Positions 8,265-17,307 are shown, counted from the first letter of the stretch. The stretch is DNA of 64,000 bases from Mycolicibacterium sp. J2 (GCF_026240945.1 NZ_JAPFPY010000017.1:62001-126000), one strand, 5' to 3'. The notes: generated from the sequence alone by a model not told the origin. Numbers and translations: made by a program.

Positions 8265-10036
8265 TTCACCCCGTGCTGATCGTCGGTGCGGGCCCATCCG
8301 GTGCCACAATGGCGTTGTTATTGGCCCACTACGGAATTGGCAGCGTTCTGGTCGATCAGCGCTCTGAACCATCAACACACCCGGCCGCGCACATGATCTC
8401 CACACGCACCGTCGAGATCCTGCGGCAACTGGGACTGGAGTATGAGCTACGGCGGCTGGGAACACCCCTGCACCACCTGCGCGACATCGTCTACAGCACC
8501 ACCGTGGCCGGAGCCGAACTTGGTCGCATCACCCTGCTCGACCCCGAGTCTGACGAGGCACGACATCTCGAAGCGATCAGCCCCACCCGCGCAGTCAATC
8601 TGCCCCAAAACCTGCTGGAAACCCTGCTGTGGGAACGCCTTGCCCAACACCCCGAGATCGACTTTCGGCCGGCAACCACCTACCAAGGGCACTACCACCA
8701 TCACGACAGCCGCGACACTCGAGTTGTCACCCTTCAACGCGACGCCGATGGTACCGAAACTCTTGCTGAGGCGCGCTATCTGGTCGGTGCGGACGGGGCA
8801 GGTAGCCATGTTCGCCGCAACTGCGGAATCGGGCTGCAAGGCCCCGTACTGCAACACGTGGTCGGCGTGCATTTCACCGCAGACCTCGGCCACCTGCTGT
8901 GGAACAAACCCGCCCCGGTGATATGGACCCACACAGGCGCCGGCGTCGCGACACTAATCGTGCACAAGATGCCCACCGAATTTGTCTTCCAATTCCCGTA
9001 CTTTCCACCGGCCCAAGCCGTCACCGACTTCACCGTGGCAGTGTGCCGGGCCAAGATCCAAGCTGCCCTCGGTCACAGCACCGACATCAACATCCGCGCT
9101 ATTCGCGGCTGGACGATGACGGCCCAGGTGGCTGACACCTTCGACAATCAGCGGTGTTTCTTGATCGGCGATGCTGCCCACCGGTTTCCCCCCACCGGGG
9201 GACTCGGACTTAACACCGGCGTGCATGACGCCCACAATCTCTCCTGGAAGCTGGCCTGGGCACTCAACGGCAGCGCATCTACGCAGCTGCTGGATACCTA
9301 CACCACCGAACGCCGACCCGTGGCCCTGCGCAACGCTGACCAATCAGTGCACAACTTGGAAGGCACCTACGAGGTACTGACCGCTCTGGGGTTGCCGCGG
9401 CGCGGCACCGACACCCTCGGGCGCCTCGCCGAATCGCGCACACTCGCCACCCTGCCCCGCAAAGCCCACAGCGCTGTTGTCAACGCTGTGACTGCGATGG
9501 GGACTCAGCGGTTGCGCATCGCGGCGCTACCGACGTGGCCCGGAACCCGGGTCCGCGCCCGAGCCGCAGCTGCCATCGCGGGCCAAGCCGGCCACTATCG
9601 CAGTTGGGGCCTGGACTTGGGTGTGCAGTACCGACACGGATTCCTTTCAGGGGAACCAGAATTCGACGCCGACGACAGCGTGCAGACTTACGTTCCTGCA
9701 ATCGCCGTCGGCGCCCGGCTACCTCACGCCTGGATAGTCAGCGCCAACGGCCGCACGTCCACACTGGACCTCATCGTCCCCGACGCCCTGACCCTGATCG
9801 TTGATCTGGACCGATCGCATCCCTGGATCACCGCGACTCGACGCAGCCCTTACCCAGTGCGCGTCCGGGCGGTCACCATACCTGACTCCATTTACGCCGA
9901 GCTAGCTACCAACGGAACAGCGCTGCTGACTCGCCCCGACGGCCACGTCGCTGCCATCTTGCGCGGCGGAAACGGCCAGGAACAGCACAGTCTCGAACTG
10001 GCCCTCACGCAGCTGGGCTTAACCGGTGAGGAATGA
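8261..10036 (+). CDS. FAD-dependent aromatic-ring monooxygenase (class A)
   Basis: Flavoprotein hydroxylase of 591 residues in the phenol / 3-(3-hydroxyphenyl)propionate hydroxylase group. It would add one oxygen to a phenolic ring using NAD(P)H. Evidence is the N-terminal dinucleotide fold VGAGPSGATMALLLA (residues 8-22), the DG motif LVGADGAGSHVRR (Asp178), the second FAD motif IGDAAHRFPPTGGLGLN (Asp304) and a C-terminal thioredoxin-like domain. The ATG is fixed by the ATGA overlap with the FAH gene. The order hydrolase, hydroxylase, two VOC proteins is that of a meta-cleavage operon. A polyketide or antibiotic hydroxylase would look similar, so the substrate stays open. Confidence 0.85.
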   Translation: MIHPVLIVGAGPSGATMALLLAHYGIGSVLVDQRSEPSTHPAAHMISTRTVEILRQLGLEYELRRLGTPLHHLRDIVYSTTVAGAELGRITLLDPESDEARHLEAISPTRAVNLPQNLLETLLWERLAQHPEIDFRPATTYQGHYHHHDSRDTRVVTLQRDADGTETLAEARYLVGADGAGSHVRRNCGIGLQGPVLQHVVGVHFTADLGHLLWNKPAPVIWTHTGAGVATLIVHKMPTEFVFQFPYFPPAQAVTDFTVAVCRAKIQAALGHSTDINIRAIRGWTMTAQVADTFDNQRCFLIGDAAHRFPPTGGLGLNTGVHDAHNLSWKLAWALNGSASTQLLDTYTTERRPVALRNADQSVHNLEGTYEVLTALGLPRRGTDTLGRLAESRTLATLPRKAHSAVVNAVTAMGTQRLRIAALPTWPGTRVRARAAAAIAGQAGHYRSWGLDLGVQYRHGFLSGEPEFDADDSVQTYVPAIAVGARLPHAWIVSANGRTSTLDLIVPDALTLIVDLDRSHPWITATRRSPYPVRVRAVTIPDSIYAELATNGTALLTRPDGHVAAILRGGNGQEQHSLELALTQLGLTGEE

Positions 10037-10037
10037 C

Positions 10038-10544
10038 ATGTCCATTCGAATTGAACAGATCCGGTTGGTCACCTACCGCTGGGAAGCCATGCAGCGCTGG
10101 TGGTCTGCATTGCTCAACGTTGACTTCACCCCGGTCGGAGCCCGCACCGCGATAGGCGAAGGACCCAGCTTGTGCGTCGCCCTAGAGCATTCCCCGATCA
10201 CCATGAACGCCAGCAGCGAAGTCGCCGGGATCGCCACGATCACGGTGTCTACTTCCAGCGTCGTTGCCGCATCAGCAACCGTGGACCGACTCAGCGCGGT
10301 GGGTAGCGCCCCCCTACGGGCGACCGATGACCTGTTAGGCATCCGAGTCTGGTTCCGCGACCCCGACGGCTGCGACGTCGCGATTCGGCTGCCGTTCTAT
10401 CCCGCCGCGAGCAACCCGCTCAACACCGAAGTCGACCCACTTCACATCCTCGATCTGCTGCGCACAGCCACCCCGCCAGAAGACGGATCGAACACTCTCG
10501 AAAGGAGGCCGCCATGGCAGCCACGGATCCGACCTCAGCGCTGA
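10038..10544 (+). CDS. VOC-superfamily protein without the usual metal ligands
   Basis: A protein of 168 residues built like a glyoxalase / extradiol dioxygenase half. ATG 10038 sits one base after the monooxygenase stop, with GAGGA just upstream; an in-frame GTG at 10026 is less likely. The DPDG turn characteristic of the fold is present (VWFRDPDGCDVAIRLPF). However, the first-strand His is missing (IEQIRLVTYRW) and the Glu that normally follows DPDGN is replaced (CDVAIR). It is therefore probably a non-catalytic or binding partner of the next VOC gene. Its last 31 bases overlap the start of that gene, so translation is likely coupled. Confidence 0.7.
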   Translation: MSIRIEQIRLVTYRWEAMQRWWSALLNVDFTPVGARTAIGEGPSLCVALEHSPITMNASSEVAGIATITVSTSSVVAASATVDRLSAVGSAPLRATDDLLGIRVWFRDPDGCDVAIRLPFYPAASNPLNTEVDPLHILDLLRTATPPEDGSNTLERRPPWQPRIRPQR

Positions 10545-11179
10545 AGGTCACCCCTCAGGATCTGGAGAACATGAAGCAGCCGAACGCCCCCGCCGCCGTG
10601 GCACACATTGTCTTCAAAACTCCTCGGCCCGAAGCGATGGCGCAGTGGTACGGCAAGGTCCTCGATGCCATAGTCACCTTCCAAGACCGACGCCTCACGT
10701 TTTTGACCTACGACAATGAACATCACCGTATCGCGCTGATCCGCACGCCCGCACTGCTGAAGATTCCAGGCCAGTTGTGGCGGCTGCACCGCAAGTTCTG
10801 GGGAGTCGACCACATAGCGTTCACCTATCCCACATTAAAAGCGTTGACCACCAACTATCTTCGACTGGCCAACTCAGGTATCTACCCGGTGTGGTGCATC
10901 AACCACGGACCGACAACCTCGATGTACTACGAGGATCCCGACGGGAATCGTCTTGAACTACAGGTTGACAACTTCATCGACAACGAAGACCTCCTCAACT
11001 GGCTGGAGGGCGGCGAGTTCGCAGACAACCCCATCGGTGTCGAATTCGACCCCGATGAGTTGGCCCGACTCGTTGACTCAGACGTGCCGACAGCAGAGCT
11101 GGTGCGCCGTGGCTCTGCACCTCCTTGCGGGCGGCAGCCACGTGCCGGCACGCGCACCATCCGCTGGAAGACACTCTGA
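10514..11179 (+). CDS. VOC-family protein, likely one-domain extradiol dioxygenase
   Basis: A protein of 221 residues with a complete 2-His-1-carboxylate set for Fe(II) or Mn(II): His31 (VAHIVF), His100 (VDHIAF) and Glu148 (NRLELQVD, after EDPDG). That layout fits a ring-cleaving dioxygenase of the BphC type reduced to one domain, which would open a catecholic ring made by the upstream monooxygenase. An ideal Shine-Dalgarno AAGGAGG (10502-10508) precedes ATG 10514 inside the previous gene. The last 30 residues are Arg/Pro-rich and look unrelated to the fold. A glyoxalase-like lyase is the main alternative. Confidence 0.75.
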   Translation: MAATDPTSALKVTPQDLENMKQPNAPAAVAHIVFKTPRPEAMAQWYGKVLDAIVTFQDRRLTFLTYDNEHHRIALIRTPALLKIPGQLWRLHRKFWGVDHIAFTYPTLKALTTNYLRLANSGIYPVWCINHGPTTSMYYEDPDGNRLELQVDNFIDNEDLLNWLEGGEFADNPIGVEFDPDELARLVDSDVPTAELVRRGSAPPCGRQPRAGTRTIRWKTL

Positions 11180-11445
11180 CACAGGCAATCAGCACCGCAC
11201 CGCACCCGGCACAACCGCACCGCGAAGAATTGCGTCGAGGTGAGTATTGGCCTTGCACCGGCACCTCGCAGCGTCAGAATCCGTGTGCTCGCATGAACTT
11301 TCGTGCCGTCACGCAGCGACCTTCAACCACCAGGTCGGACCGGACGCTGTCAGCCGAGGTTCATCCACACATCGTGACGACGAGTCGTCCCCGCCACGGC
11401 CACGGGTGCGGCCCAACAATGCCCCGCGATTGTTAAGGAATACCA
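11180..11445. other. Gap between dioxygenase-like gene and sulfatase
   Basis: Two hundred and sixty-six bases without a credible gene. There is no second copy of the TetR operator here. The sulfatase may have its own promoter or be read through. Confidence 0.4.
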
Positions 11446-13026
11446 ATGTCCGAATCACCTTCTCGGCCAAACATCGTACTCATTGTCTGCGACCAGCTTC
11501 GCGCTGATCACGTTGGCTTCGGCGGGAGTAGCTACATCCGCACGCCACACCTCGACCGCCTTGCCCGCTCGGGTACCACGTTCAGCAATGCCTATGTCGC
11601 CAACCCGATCTGCATGCCCAACCGCGCCAGCCTGCTTACTGGTCGCATGCCGTCCTCGCATGGGGTCGTGGCCAATGCCGGTGCTCTGTTCTGGACCGCC
11701 AACACCTTGCCCCGAACCATGCGCGAGGCTGGATATCGCACTGCTCTGGTCGGCAAAGCGGACTTGCAGAATGGGATCCGCAGAATCTTCGATCCCACAC
11801 CAACGTCGGCCGCCGCGGTGGGCGATCCCTTCCCGCCAGGCTGGGACCGTCTCGAAGACCCCGATCGCTACCACGGCGTGCTCCAACCCGACCCGAAGGA
11901 CTTCTACGGATTCGAACGGATCGCCCTGACACTGGGGCACGCCGACGCCGTGGGAGGTCACCACCTGCGCTGGGCGCTGGCACAGGGCGCCAGCCTTGAG
12001 GACTTGAGCCGTGTCGGTCCCCAACATGCTCGATACGTCAACGAGCACTGGTGGCAGATCTATCAGCCCCACCTGCCTGCCGAGTTGTACTCCACCACCT
12101 TCGTCACCGAAACCAGCATTGCCACCATCAACGAGTTCGCCGCCGGTGATCGCCCGTGGTTTCTCGAATGCTCCTTTCCCGACCCGCACCACCCGTTCAC
12201 CGCACCAGGCGATTGGCACTTCCGCCACCACGCTCGCGACATGGCACTGCCGGCCAGGTACCACGACCACGGCGTCGACGCGCCCAGCCACCTCAACGAG
12301 TTTCGCTCCCTGGACCCGGCAGGACTTGTCCGTATGTTCGGGCCGACACCCGAGCAGGTGCGTGCTGCGGCGGCGGCCGAGGCCGGTGCGATCGAATTTC
12401 TCGACCACAGCATCGGGCGCATCCTGCACGCCGTCGGCGAATCCGGACAAGCCGACAACACCATCGTTGTGTTCACCGCCGACCACGGCGACATGTTCGG
12501 CGACCACGGACTCATGTTGAAGGGGATGATGCATTACGCCGGTTGTACGCGAATCCCGCTGATATTCAACGGCCCTAACATCTCCCCGCGTTGCACGCAG
12601 GCACTAGCAAGCACCATCGACATTGCTCCCACAATTCTGCAGCTAGCCCAGATCGCGCCTTATCAGGACATCCACGGCACCAACCTGATCCCGTCGTCAG
12701 CCGCCGACCAGACACCCGAACGTACCTGCGTCTACATCGAGGAAGACTTCCCTCAAGCCGGCATGTTCGCTTTCCCCGTCCCCTCGCAGGCCCGCACCCT
12801 GATCACCGACCGCTACCGCCTCACCCGCTACACCGGCAATACCGACGCCATCGGTGAAATCTATGACCTCACAGACGATCCCACCGAATCCATCAACCGA
12901 TTCAACGACCCCGCCTATGCCACGGTGCGCGGCGAACTGACCGATCAACTCGTCGACCACGTCACACGGCTCAGTGCGCCCGCGCCGCTAGGGCCACTCA
13001 CGGTCGCATCCGAAACAGATGAATAG
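11446..13026 (+). CDS. Sulfatase (formylglycine-dependent)
   Basis: Alkaline-phosphatase-fold sulfatase of 526 residues that would remove sulfate from an ester. The N-terminal metal site is in NIVLIVCDQLRADH. Cys56 in ICMPNRASLLTGR fits the CxPxR signature in which Cys is converted to formylglycine by a separate FGE enzyme. The second metal site is VVFTADHGDMFGDH. There is no signal peptide, so the enzyme is cytoplasmic and its substrate must be imported. AAGGA precedes the ATG. Placed after the hydroxylase and dioxygenase genes, it could desulfate an aromatic sulfate before ring attack. Choline sulfatase and phosphonate monoester hydrolase belong to the same fold and cannot be excluded. Confidence 0.85.
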   Translation: MSESPSRPNIVLIVCDQLRADHVGFGGSSYIRTPHLDRLARSGTTFSNAYVANPICMPNRASLLTGRMPSSHGVVANAGALFWTANTLPRTMREAGYRTALVGKADLQNGIRRIFDPTPTSAAAVGDPFPPGWDRLEDPDRYHGVLQPDPKDFYGFERIALTLGHADAVGGHHLRWALAQGASLEDLSRVGPQHARYVNEHWWQIYQPHLPAELYSTTFVTETSIATINEFAAGDRPWFLECSFPDPHHPFTAPGDWHFRHHARDMALPARYHDHGVDAPSHLNEFRSLDPAGLVRMFGPTPEQVRAAAAAEAGAIEFLDHSIGRILHAVGESGQADNTIVVFTADHGDMFGDHGLMLKGMMHYAGCTRIPLIFNGPNISPRCTQALASTIDIAPTILQLAQIAPYQDIHGTNLIPSSAADQTPERTCVYIEEDFPQAGMFAFPVPSQARTLITDRYRLTRYTGNTDAIGEIYDLTDDPTESINRFNDPAYATVRGELTDQLVDHVTRLSAPAPLGPLTVASETDE

Positions 13027-13184
13027 CCACGCAATCCGCGACCACTGCGAGCAGACCAGTGAATGTCGGGCGCGTTCTGCCTGACGTAGCGCGGGCGATC
13101 AGCCCCAACGGCAGAACTCACACACAACAAACACCGACTCGGCTTCACTTGTGCCACAACATCACAACACAAGGAAGTCCTGCT

Positions 13185-14624
13185 ATGACCACCACGCGCG
13201 CATGGCTCGCAACGCCTCCGGAGATCCACTCAGCGCTTCTATCGAGCGGACCAGGACCCGGCCCGCTGCTGGCCACCGCGGCTGCTTGGCAGGACCTGAG
13301 CACACAGTACGCCGCAGCCGCCGACGAACTGGCAGCGCTGCTGGCCGCAGTGCCCACACACGCATGGGAGGGGACGAGCGCGCAACGCTACATCGACGCG
13401 CACGCACCCTACCTGGCCTGGTTGCGCCAGGTGAGCACTGATAGCGCCGCCACAGCCTCGCAACACCAGACCGCCGCAGCGGCTTACACCACCGCAGCCG
13501 CGACAATGCCCACCTTGACGGAGATCTCCGCCAACCGGGCGCGCCACGGCGCCCTGCTGTCGACCAACTTCTTTGGGATCAACACCATCCCGATCACCGT
13601 CAACGAACTGGACTACGTCCGCATGTGGGTTCAAGCGGCCACGACGATGGCCACCTATGCCGCTGTCGTCGACACCGCTCTGTCCTCCACGCCGAGCGTC
13701 CATCCTGCGCCTCGCATTGTGAGCTCAGCAGCAGCCGCCTCCGGCCGCTCGGCGCACCTAGCGCGCTACAACCTCGCCCACACCTCGGCCACGGACTGCG
13801 GCGCGGGCCTCGATCGATCCGCAGCACTCGCCGAAGCCATCAGTCGGCACGTGCGCGATGGCAGTACTCATGATCACGGTGAGTTGCTCAAACTTATTGT
13901 CAGCCGCATCCTGCAAGCGCTCCAGACGTGGGGTCCGCTCCTGTTCGTCATTGCCTATCAGGTGTTTTTCAACTTGGTGGGATGGCCAACCTGGGCTCTG
14001 ATTCTCAGCTCGCCGGCGTGGGTGCCCACGCTGACCGTGCTCGGCATTGCCGGCCTGGTCTTTCTCGTCGAGGAGATTTCCACAGCCCCTGACCCCGCTC
14101 GCTCACCCAGCGTGGAACACACACCGGCGGTGGGCACCGGGCCGCGCGATACGGGTGCCGCGCCGGCGCTTGCGCCCCTTGCTTCCTCCGTCGCGGGCAT
14201 GGGAATCAACCATCCCAGCGTGCCGTCACCAACATCGGCGCTTCCAGCGACGCCGGCCCCCGCCGGCGCAATGTTCTATGCGGTCAACACTGCCGCACCA
14301 GGAGAGGAAACCGGTCCGCCGCTCATCGAGACGACGTCGCAACGCACGGCGGCAGACTCCACCAGGTCCTTATCGGCAGCAGCCCCGCCCGCTGCGCTCC
14401 AACACAAGGGCCGCCGGCGGCGGACCACACGCGGATCTGCGGGCCAGCGCACCGAACCCATGGCAATGCCGATGTCCGACCTATCATCGCCGGACAAGCC
14501 GGCACCGACGTCGATTGGGTCCGGCTCGCTTGCCGACACTCACGGGCCCAAGCGGATTCACAAATCCGATACACGCAGCGACGCTGCAGCTGCAATACGT
14601 GTGCCCAAAAAGGACCCGCACTAA
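13185..14624 (+). CDS. PPE-domain protein without a PE partner
   Basis: Protein of 479 residues with a mycobacterial PPE domain in residues 1-165: WLATPPEIHSALLSSGPGPG, then AWQDLSTQYAAAADEL, the WxG turn in AWEGTS and AHAPYLAWL. PPE proteins are type VII secretion substrates, and several serve as outer-membrane nutrient channels. Two hydrophobic stretches follow (about residues 245-262 and 270-292), then a long Pro/Ala/Ser/Thr-rich, probably disordered tail with basic patches. AAGGAAG lies before ATG 13185. No PE or ESX gene is next to it, which is unusual. It follows the sulfatase by 158 bases in the same direction, so a role in handling the same substrate is possible but not shown. Confidence 0.85.
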   Translation: MTTTRAWLATPPEIHSALLSSGPGPGPLLATAAAWQDLSTQYAAAADELAALLAAVPTHAWEGTSAQRYIDAHAPYLAWLRQVSTDSAATASQHQTAAAAYTTAAATMPTLTEISANRARHGALLSTNFFGINTIPITVNELDYVRMWVQAATTMATYAAVVDTALSSTPSVHPAPRIVSSAAAASGRSAHLARYNLAHTSATDCGAGLDRSAALAEAISRHVRDGSTHDHGELLKLIVSRILQALQTWGPLLFVIAYQVFFNLVGWPTWALILSSPAWVPTLTVLGIAGLVFLVEEISTAPDPARSPSVEHTPAVGTGPRDTGAAPALAPLASSVAGMGINHPSVPSPTSALPATPAPAGAMFYAVNTAAPGEETGPPLIETTSQRTAADSTRSLSAAAPPAALQHKGRRRRTTRGSAGQRTEPMAMPMSDLSSPDKPAPTSIGSGSLADTHGPKRIHKSDTRSDAAAAIRVPKKDPH

Positions 14625-14702
14625 ACATCTCGACAACCGGCACACGTATCGAGCCCGGCCTCAGGAGATGAGCACGGACGCGACAAGCGTTGTGCGCGGT
14701 CG

Positions 14703-15887
14703 CTAGCGAGTAAGTGGAATCGTGACGGTAACAGTCAACCCCCCCGTGGTGTGGGCTGTCACTTCCACCTCCCCACGGTGGCCTTGGACCACTGAGCGCA
14801 CGATGGACAGGCCGAGTCCGGCGCCGCGCCCCGGTCCCAGCCGAGGGTCACTGACACGTTCGGAGTTCGGCAGGCGGCGAAAGGGCTCGAAAAGGTCATC
14901 GACATCGCCGGGCGCGATGACTGATCCACTGTTTTCCACGACCAGGCGCGCGAACGGCCCGACCGCACCGACGGTGACGTGCACCCAGCCCTGCTCGGCG
15001 AGGTTGTAGCGCACCGCATTGTCGATCAGATTGTGAGCGACACGTTCGAGCAGCGTTAGATCCCCGGTCACATTGACCGGTTGAAGCTGCGAGGCGATCG
15101 TGACGCCAGCCCGCTCGGCGACCGGTGAAGCGATTTCGATGGCGCGCTGGGCTATCTGGGCGAGATCGACCCCTGGCCGCAAGTCGAGTTGCTGTTGACT
15201 GCCTGCCAGCACCAGCAACCCATCGATGAGCCGCTCGTTGCGCTCGTTGACACCGAGCAAGGTCGCACCCAGTTGCCGGGTGGATTCGGAGGTGTCCGGA
15301 TCATCGAGGGCGACTTCGATCAGCGTGCGGTTGATCGCCAACGGCGTACGCAGCTCGTGGGACGCGTTAGCGACGAACCGTCGTTGACCGTCGAAAGAGC
15401 GGTCGAGCCGTTCCAACATCGCATCGAACGTATCGGCGAGATCCTTGATCTCGTCGAACGGACCGTCCAGTGCAATACGTTCGTGCAGGCTGCGATCGGC
15501 CACGCGTCGAGCGGTGGCCGTGATCTGCTGCAAAGGATGCAGCACCCGACCCGCCAGCAGCCAGCCCAGCCCGGCGGCCGCGACGCCCATGACCACGAGC
15601 GCTACCAGCGAACGCACCAACAGTGCTCGCAGCGTCTCTGCGCGTTCCTGAGCGGCTTGCTCATTGACCGCAGCAAAGATCCGGTCGGCGACGGGATGAT
15701 CGCCGGTCCCTCGATTGCCAAGGAAGCGTCCGACCGTCTCCTGCATGCCAGTGCCGGGCGGATGCTGAAGTGACTGCTGCACATTGAGGTACACCGCGGC
15801 GATCAGGATCGCTCCGCAGATAAAGAACGCGCCCGCGTAGAGCAGCGTGAGGCGCAGTCGAATTGTTGTCTTTCGTTTGCCGTTCAC
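14703..15887 (-). CDS. Sensor histidine kinase
   Basis: Membrane sensor of 394 residues. A first TM segment (13-33), a short extracytoplasmic sensor loop (34-91) and a second TM (92-113) are followed by a HAMP linker. The dimerisation box has the phospho-acceptor His177 in FVANASHELRTPL, and the ATPase domain shows N (NLIDNAVRYN) and G (GRGAGLGLSIV) boxes. It overlaps the response-regulator stop by four bases (GTGA), so it is the second gene of the pair. The loop is short and gives no hint of ligand. It reads toward the PPE gene from the opposite strand. Confidence 0.9.
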   Translation of the reverse strand: MNGKRKTTIRLRLTLLYAGAFFICGAILIAAVYLNVQQSLQHPPGTGMQETVGRFLGNRGTGDHPVADRIFAAVNEQAAQERAETLRALLVRSLVALVVMGVAAAGLGWLLAGRVLHPLQQITATARRVADRSLHERIALDGPFDEIKDLADTFDAMLERLDRSFDGQRRFVANASHELRTPLAINRTLIEVALDDPDTSESTRQLGATLLGVNERNERLIDGLLVLAGSQQQLDLRPGVDLAQIAQRAIEIASPVAERAGVTIASQLQPVNVTGDLTLLERVAHNLIDNAVRYNLAEQGWVHVTVGAVGPFARLVVENSGSVIAPGDVDDLFEPFRRLPNSERVSDPRLGPGRGAGLGLSIVRSVVQGHRGEVEVTAHTTGGLTVTVTIPLTR

Positions 15888-16540
15888 GGGATGCGGTACC
15901 CCACACCGGGTTCGGTTTCGATCACCGGCGGTTCTCCCAACTTTCGGCGCAGCATCATGATGGTGTAGCGAACCACCCCGGTGAATGGGTCGATATGCTC
16001 ATCCCAAGCCTTTTCCAGTAGCTGTTCTGCCGACACGATCCCTCCCTCAGCGCGCAGAAGTTCAGCCAGCACTGCGAACTCTTTGCGGGACAGCGACACC
16101 GAATGGCTGTCGCGATCCACAGTTTGGCGATAAGGGTCTAGCCGAATACCACTTCGCTCCAGCACTGGAGGCACCGCCGGCCGGGAACGTCGCGCCAGCG
16201 CTTGCACCCTCGCTGTCAATTCCGCGAAGGCAAAAGGCTTTGTGAGGTAGTCGTCGGCACCCAGGCCCAACCCGCTGACTCGATCCGAGATGGCGGTGGC
16301 AGCGGTCAGCATCAAGATCCTGGCCAGGATTGCGCTTTGGGCCAAAGAGGTGCACACCTCATCGCCGGGCACCATCGGCAAGTCGCGATCCAACACGATG
16401 ACGTCGTAGTCGTTGACCGTGGCTCTCTCCAGCGCGGCGGCGCCGTCGTAAACCACATCCACTGCCATCGAGTGGCGGCGCAGGCCCGAGGCGATCGCGT
16501 CGGCCAACAACCGCTCGTCTTCCACCACCAGCACCCGCAT
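15884..16540 (-). CDS. OmpR/PhoB-type response regulator
   Basis: DNA-binding regulator of 218 residues. The receiver domain has acidic Glu7/Asp8, phospho-acceptor Asp51 (VIVLDRDLP), a switch Thr and Lys101 (YLTKPF). The C-terminal winged helix is complete (SLSRKEFAVLAELLRAEGG ... VVRYTIMMLRRKLG ... VGYRIP). It is transcribed with the kinase gene that follows. Targets are unknown; the PPE gene, the secreted Gly/Pro protein and the pair itself are the nearest candidates. Confidence 0.92.
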   Translation of the reverse strand: MRVLVVEDERLLADAIASGLRRHSMAVDVVYDGAAALERATVNDYDVIVLDRDLPMVPGDEVCTSLAQSAILARILMLTAATAISDRVSGLGLGADDYLTKPFAFAELTARVQALARRSRPAVPPVLERSGIRLDPYRQTVDRDSHSVSLSRKEFAVLAELLRAEGGIVSAEQLLEKAWDEHIDPFTGVVRYTIMMLRRKLGEPPVIETEPGVGYRIP

Positions 16541-16594
16541 GACGACATCCTGCCCATTCCACGAATCAGCGCAGCGTGAGCAACGCTGAGGACG

Positions 16595-16628
16595 AGGCGC
16601 GCCGGGCCTGAGCTGGCCCGACGCGCCT
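16595..16628 (-). terminator. Hairpin terminator of the Gly/Pro-rich gene
   Basis: AGGCGCG (16595-16601) pairs with CGCGCCT (16622-16628), continued inward by CGGGCC/GGCCCG with one mismatch and a 6-base loop. It lies 19 bases beyond the stop of the minus-strand gene 16647-17021 and upstream of the response regulator, so it separates the two transcripts. Confidence 0.65.
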
Positions 16629-16646
16629 CCTATTTCCCCCGACTAA

Positions 16647-17021
16647 TTAGATGAGCCCCGGCCCCGGGAGGCCAAAGCCTGCCCCGGGAAGCAAGCCCAG
16701 CCCAGAAGCCGGACCGCCGAAACCGCCCAACCCGGGGCCGGGCAGGACCCCCACACCGGGCGCTCCGACACCGGGACCGGGCAGCAAACCCGGACCTGGT
16801 GCACCGAGCCCGGCGCCGGGAAGCAGGCCCAGACCCGACGCGGGCCCACCGAAACCTCCCAGGCCCGGGCCCGGGAGGATCCCGGGTCCGGGTGCACCCC
16901 AGCCCGGTCCCGGATCGGCCCCGGCCACGCCGGCGGAAGCGGCGATCGGCAGCGCCGACAGCGCAGCGGCGCCGATCGCGATTTTCAATGCCCGGCTGGC
17001 CACAACACGTAGCTTTGTCAC
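16647..17021 (-). CDS. Secreted Gly/Pro-rich repeat protein
   Basis: Small exported protein of 124 residues and unknown function. Residues 1-35 are a typical Sec signal peptide (basic start, hydrophobic core IAIGAAALSALPIAASA, probable cleavage after AGVAGA). The mature part is almost only Gly, Pro, Leu and Ala. A 23-residue block beginning LPGPGLGGFGGPASG occurs at 49-71 and again, identical, at 93-115, so the period is 44 residues. AGGAGG lies eight bases before the GTG start. The gene is divergent from the membrane-protein gene at 17361, and an operator copy (17282-17307) is in the shared upstream region. A surface or wall-associated role is inference. Confidence 0.75.
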   Translation of the reverse strand: MTKLRVVASRALKIAIGAAALSALPIAASAGVAGADPGPGWGAPGPGILPGPGLGGFGGPASGLGLLPGAGLGAPGPGLLPGPGVGAPGVGVLPGPGLGGFGGPASGLGLLPGAGFGLPGPGLI

Positions 17022-17281
17022 TTCGTTGCCTCCTCAATTCCTGCAGAAGCGAAATCGCTTCTACTCATCCCAGGGTCGCCGCGAGCCCGTTTGGCCGGTG
17101 TGAGGTCAACAACCCCGTCCCCTTCAGTGGACCTGTTCACGGCGTGTGCCGCATATCTCCGCGCAGCGCGCACGCGCGAAACGTCCTCTGCCATTGCGGA
17201 CCTCCCACGTGCGGAGTTCACCTTCTGCCAAGTCCCGACCTGCTGGAGATCAATCCGCCGAACCCAGTCAACCGAATCCAA

Positions 17282-17307
17282 TATAACAATATGATATATT
17301 TGTTTCA
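17282..17307. promoter_or_regulatory. Probable TetR operator, copy 2
   Basis: AACAA (17285-17289), a 10-base spacer and TTGTT (17300-17304) repeat the architecture of 7261-7286, with 21 of 26 bases identical. The site lies 54 bases before the GTG at 17361, between divergent genes. It links this promoter to the TetR gene at 6494-7123. Confidence 0.65.

Noticed and set aside
11180..13184. Third operator copy upstream of the sulfatase or PPE gene
   Set aside because: No AACAA-N10-TTGTT arrangement in an AT-rich block was seen there.
16651..17103. Pro-rich frame on the plus strand opposite the Gly/Pro gene
   Set aside because: The minus strand has a signal peptide and an AGGAGG ribosome binding site; the plus frame has neither.
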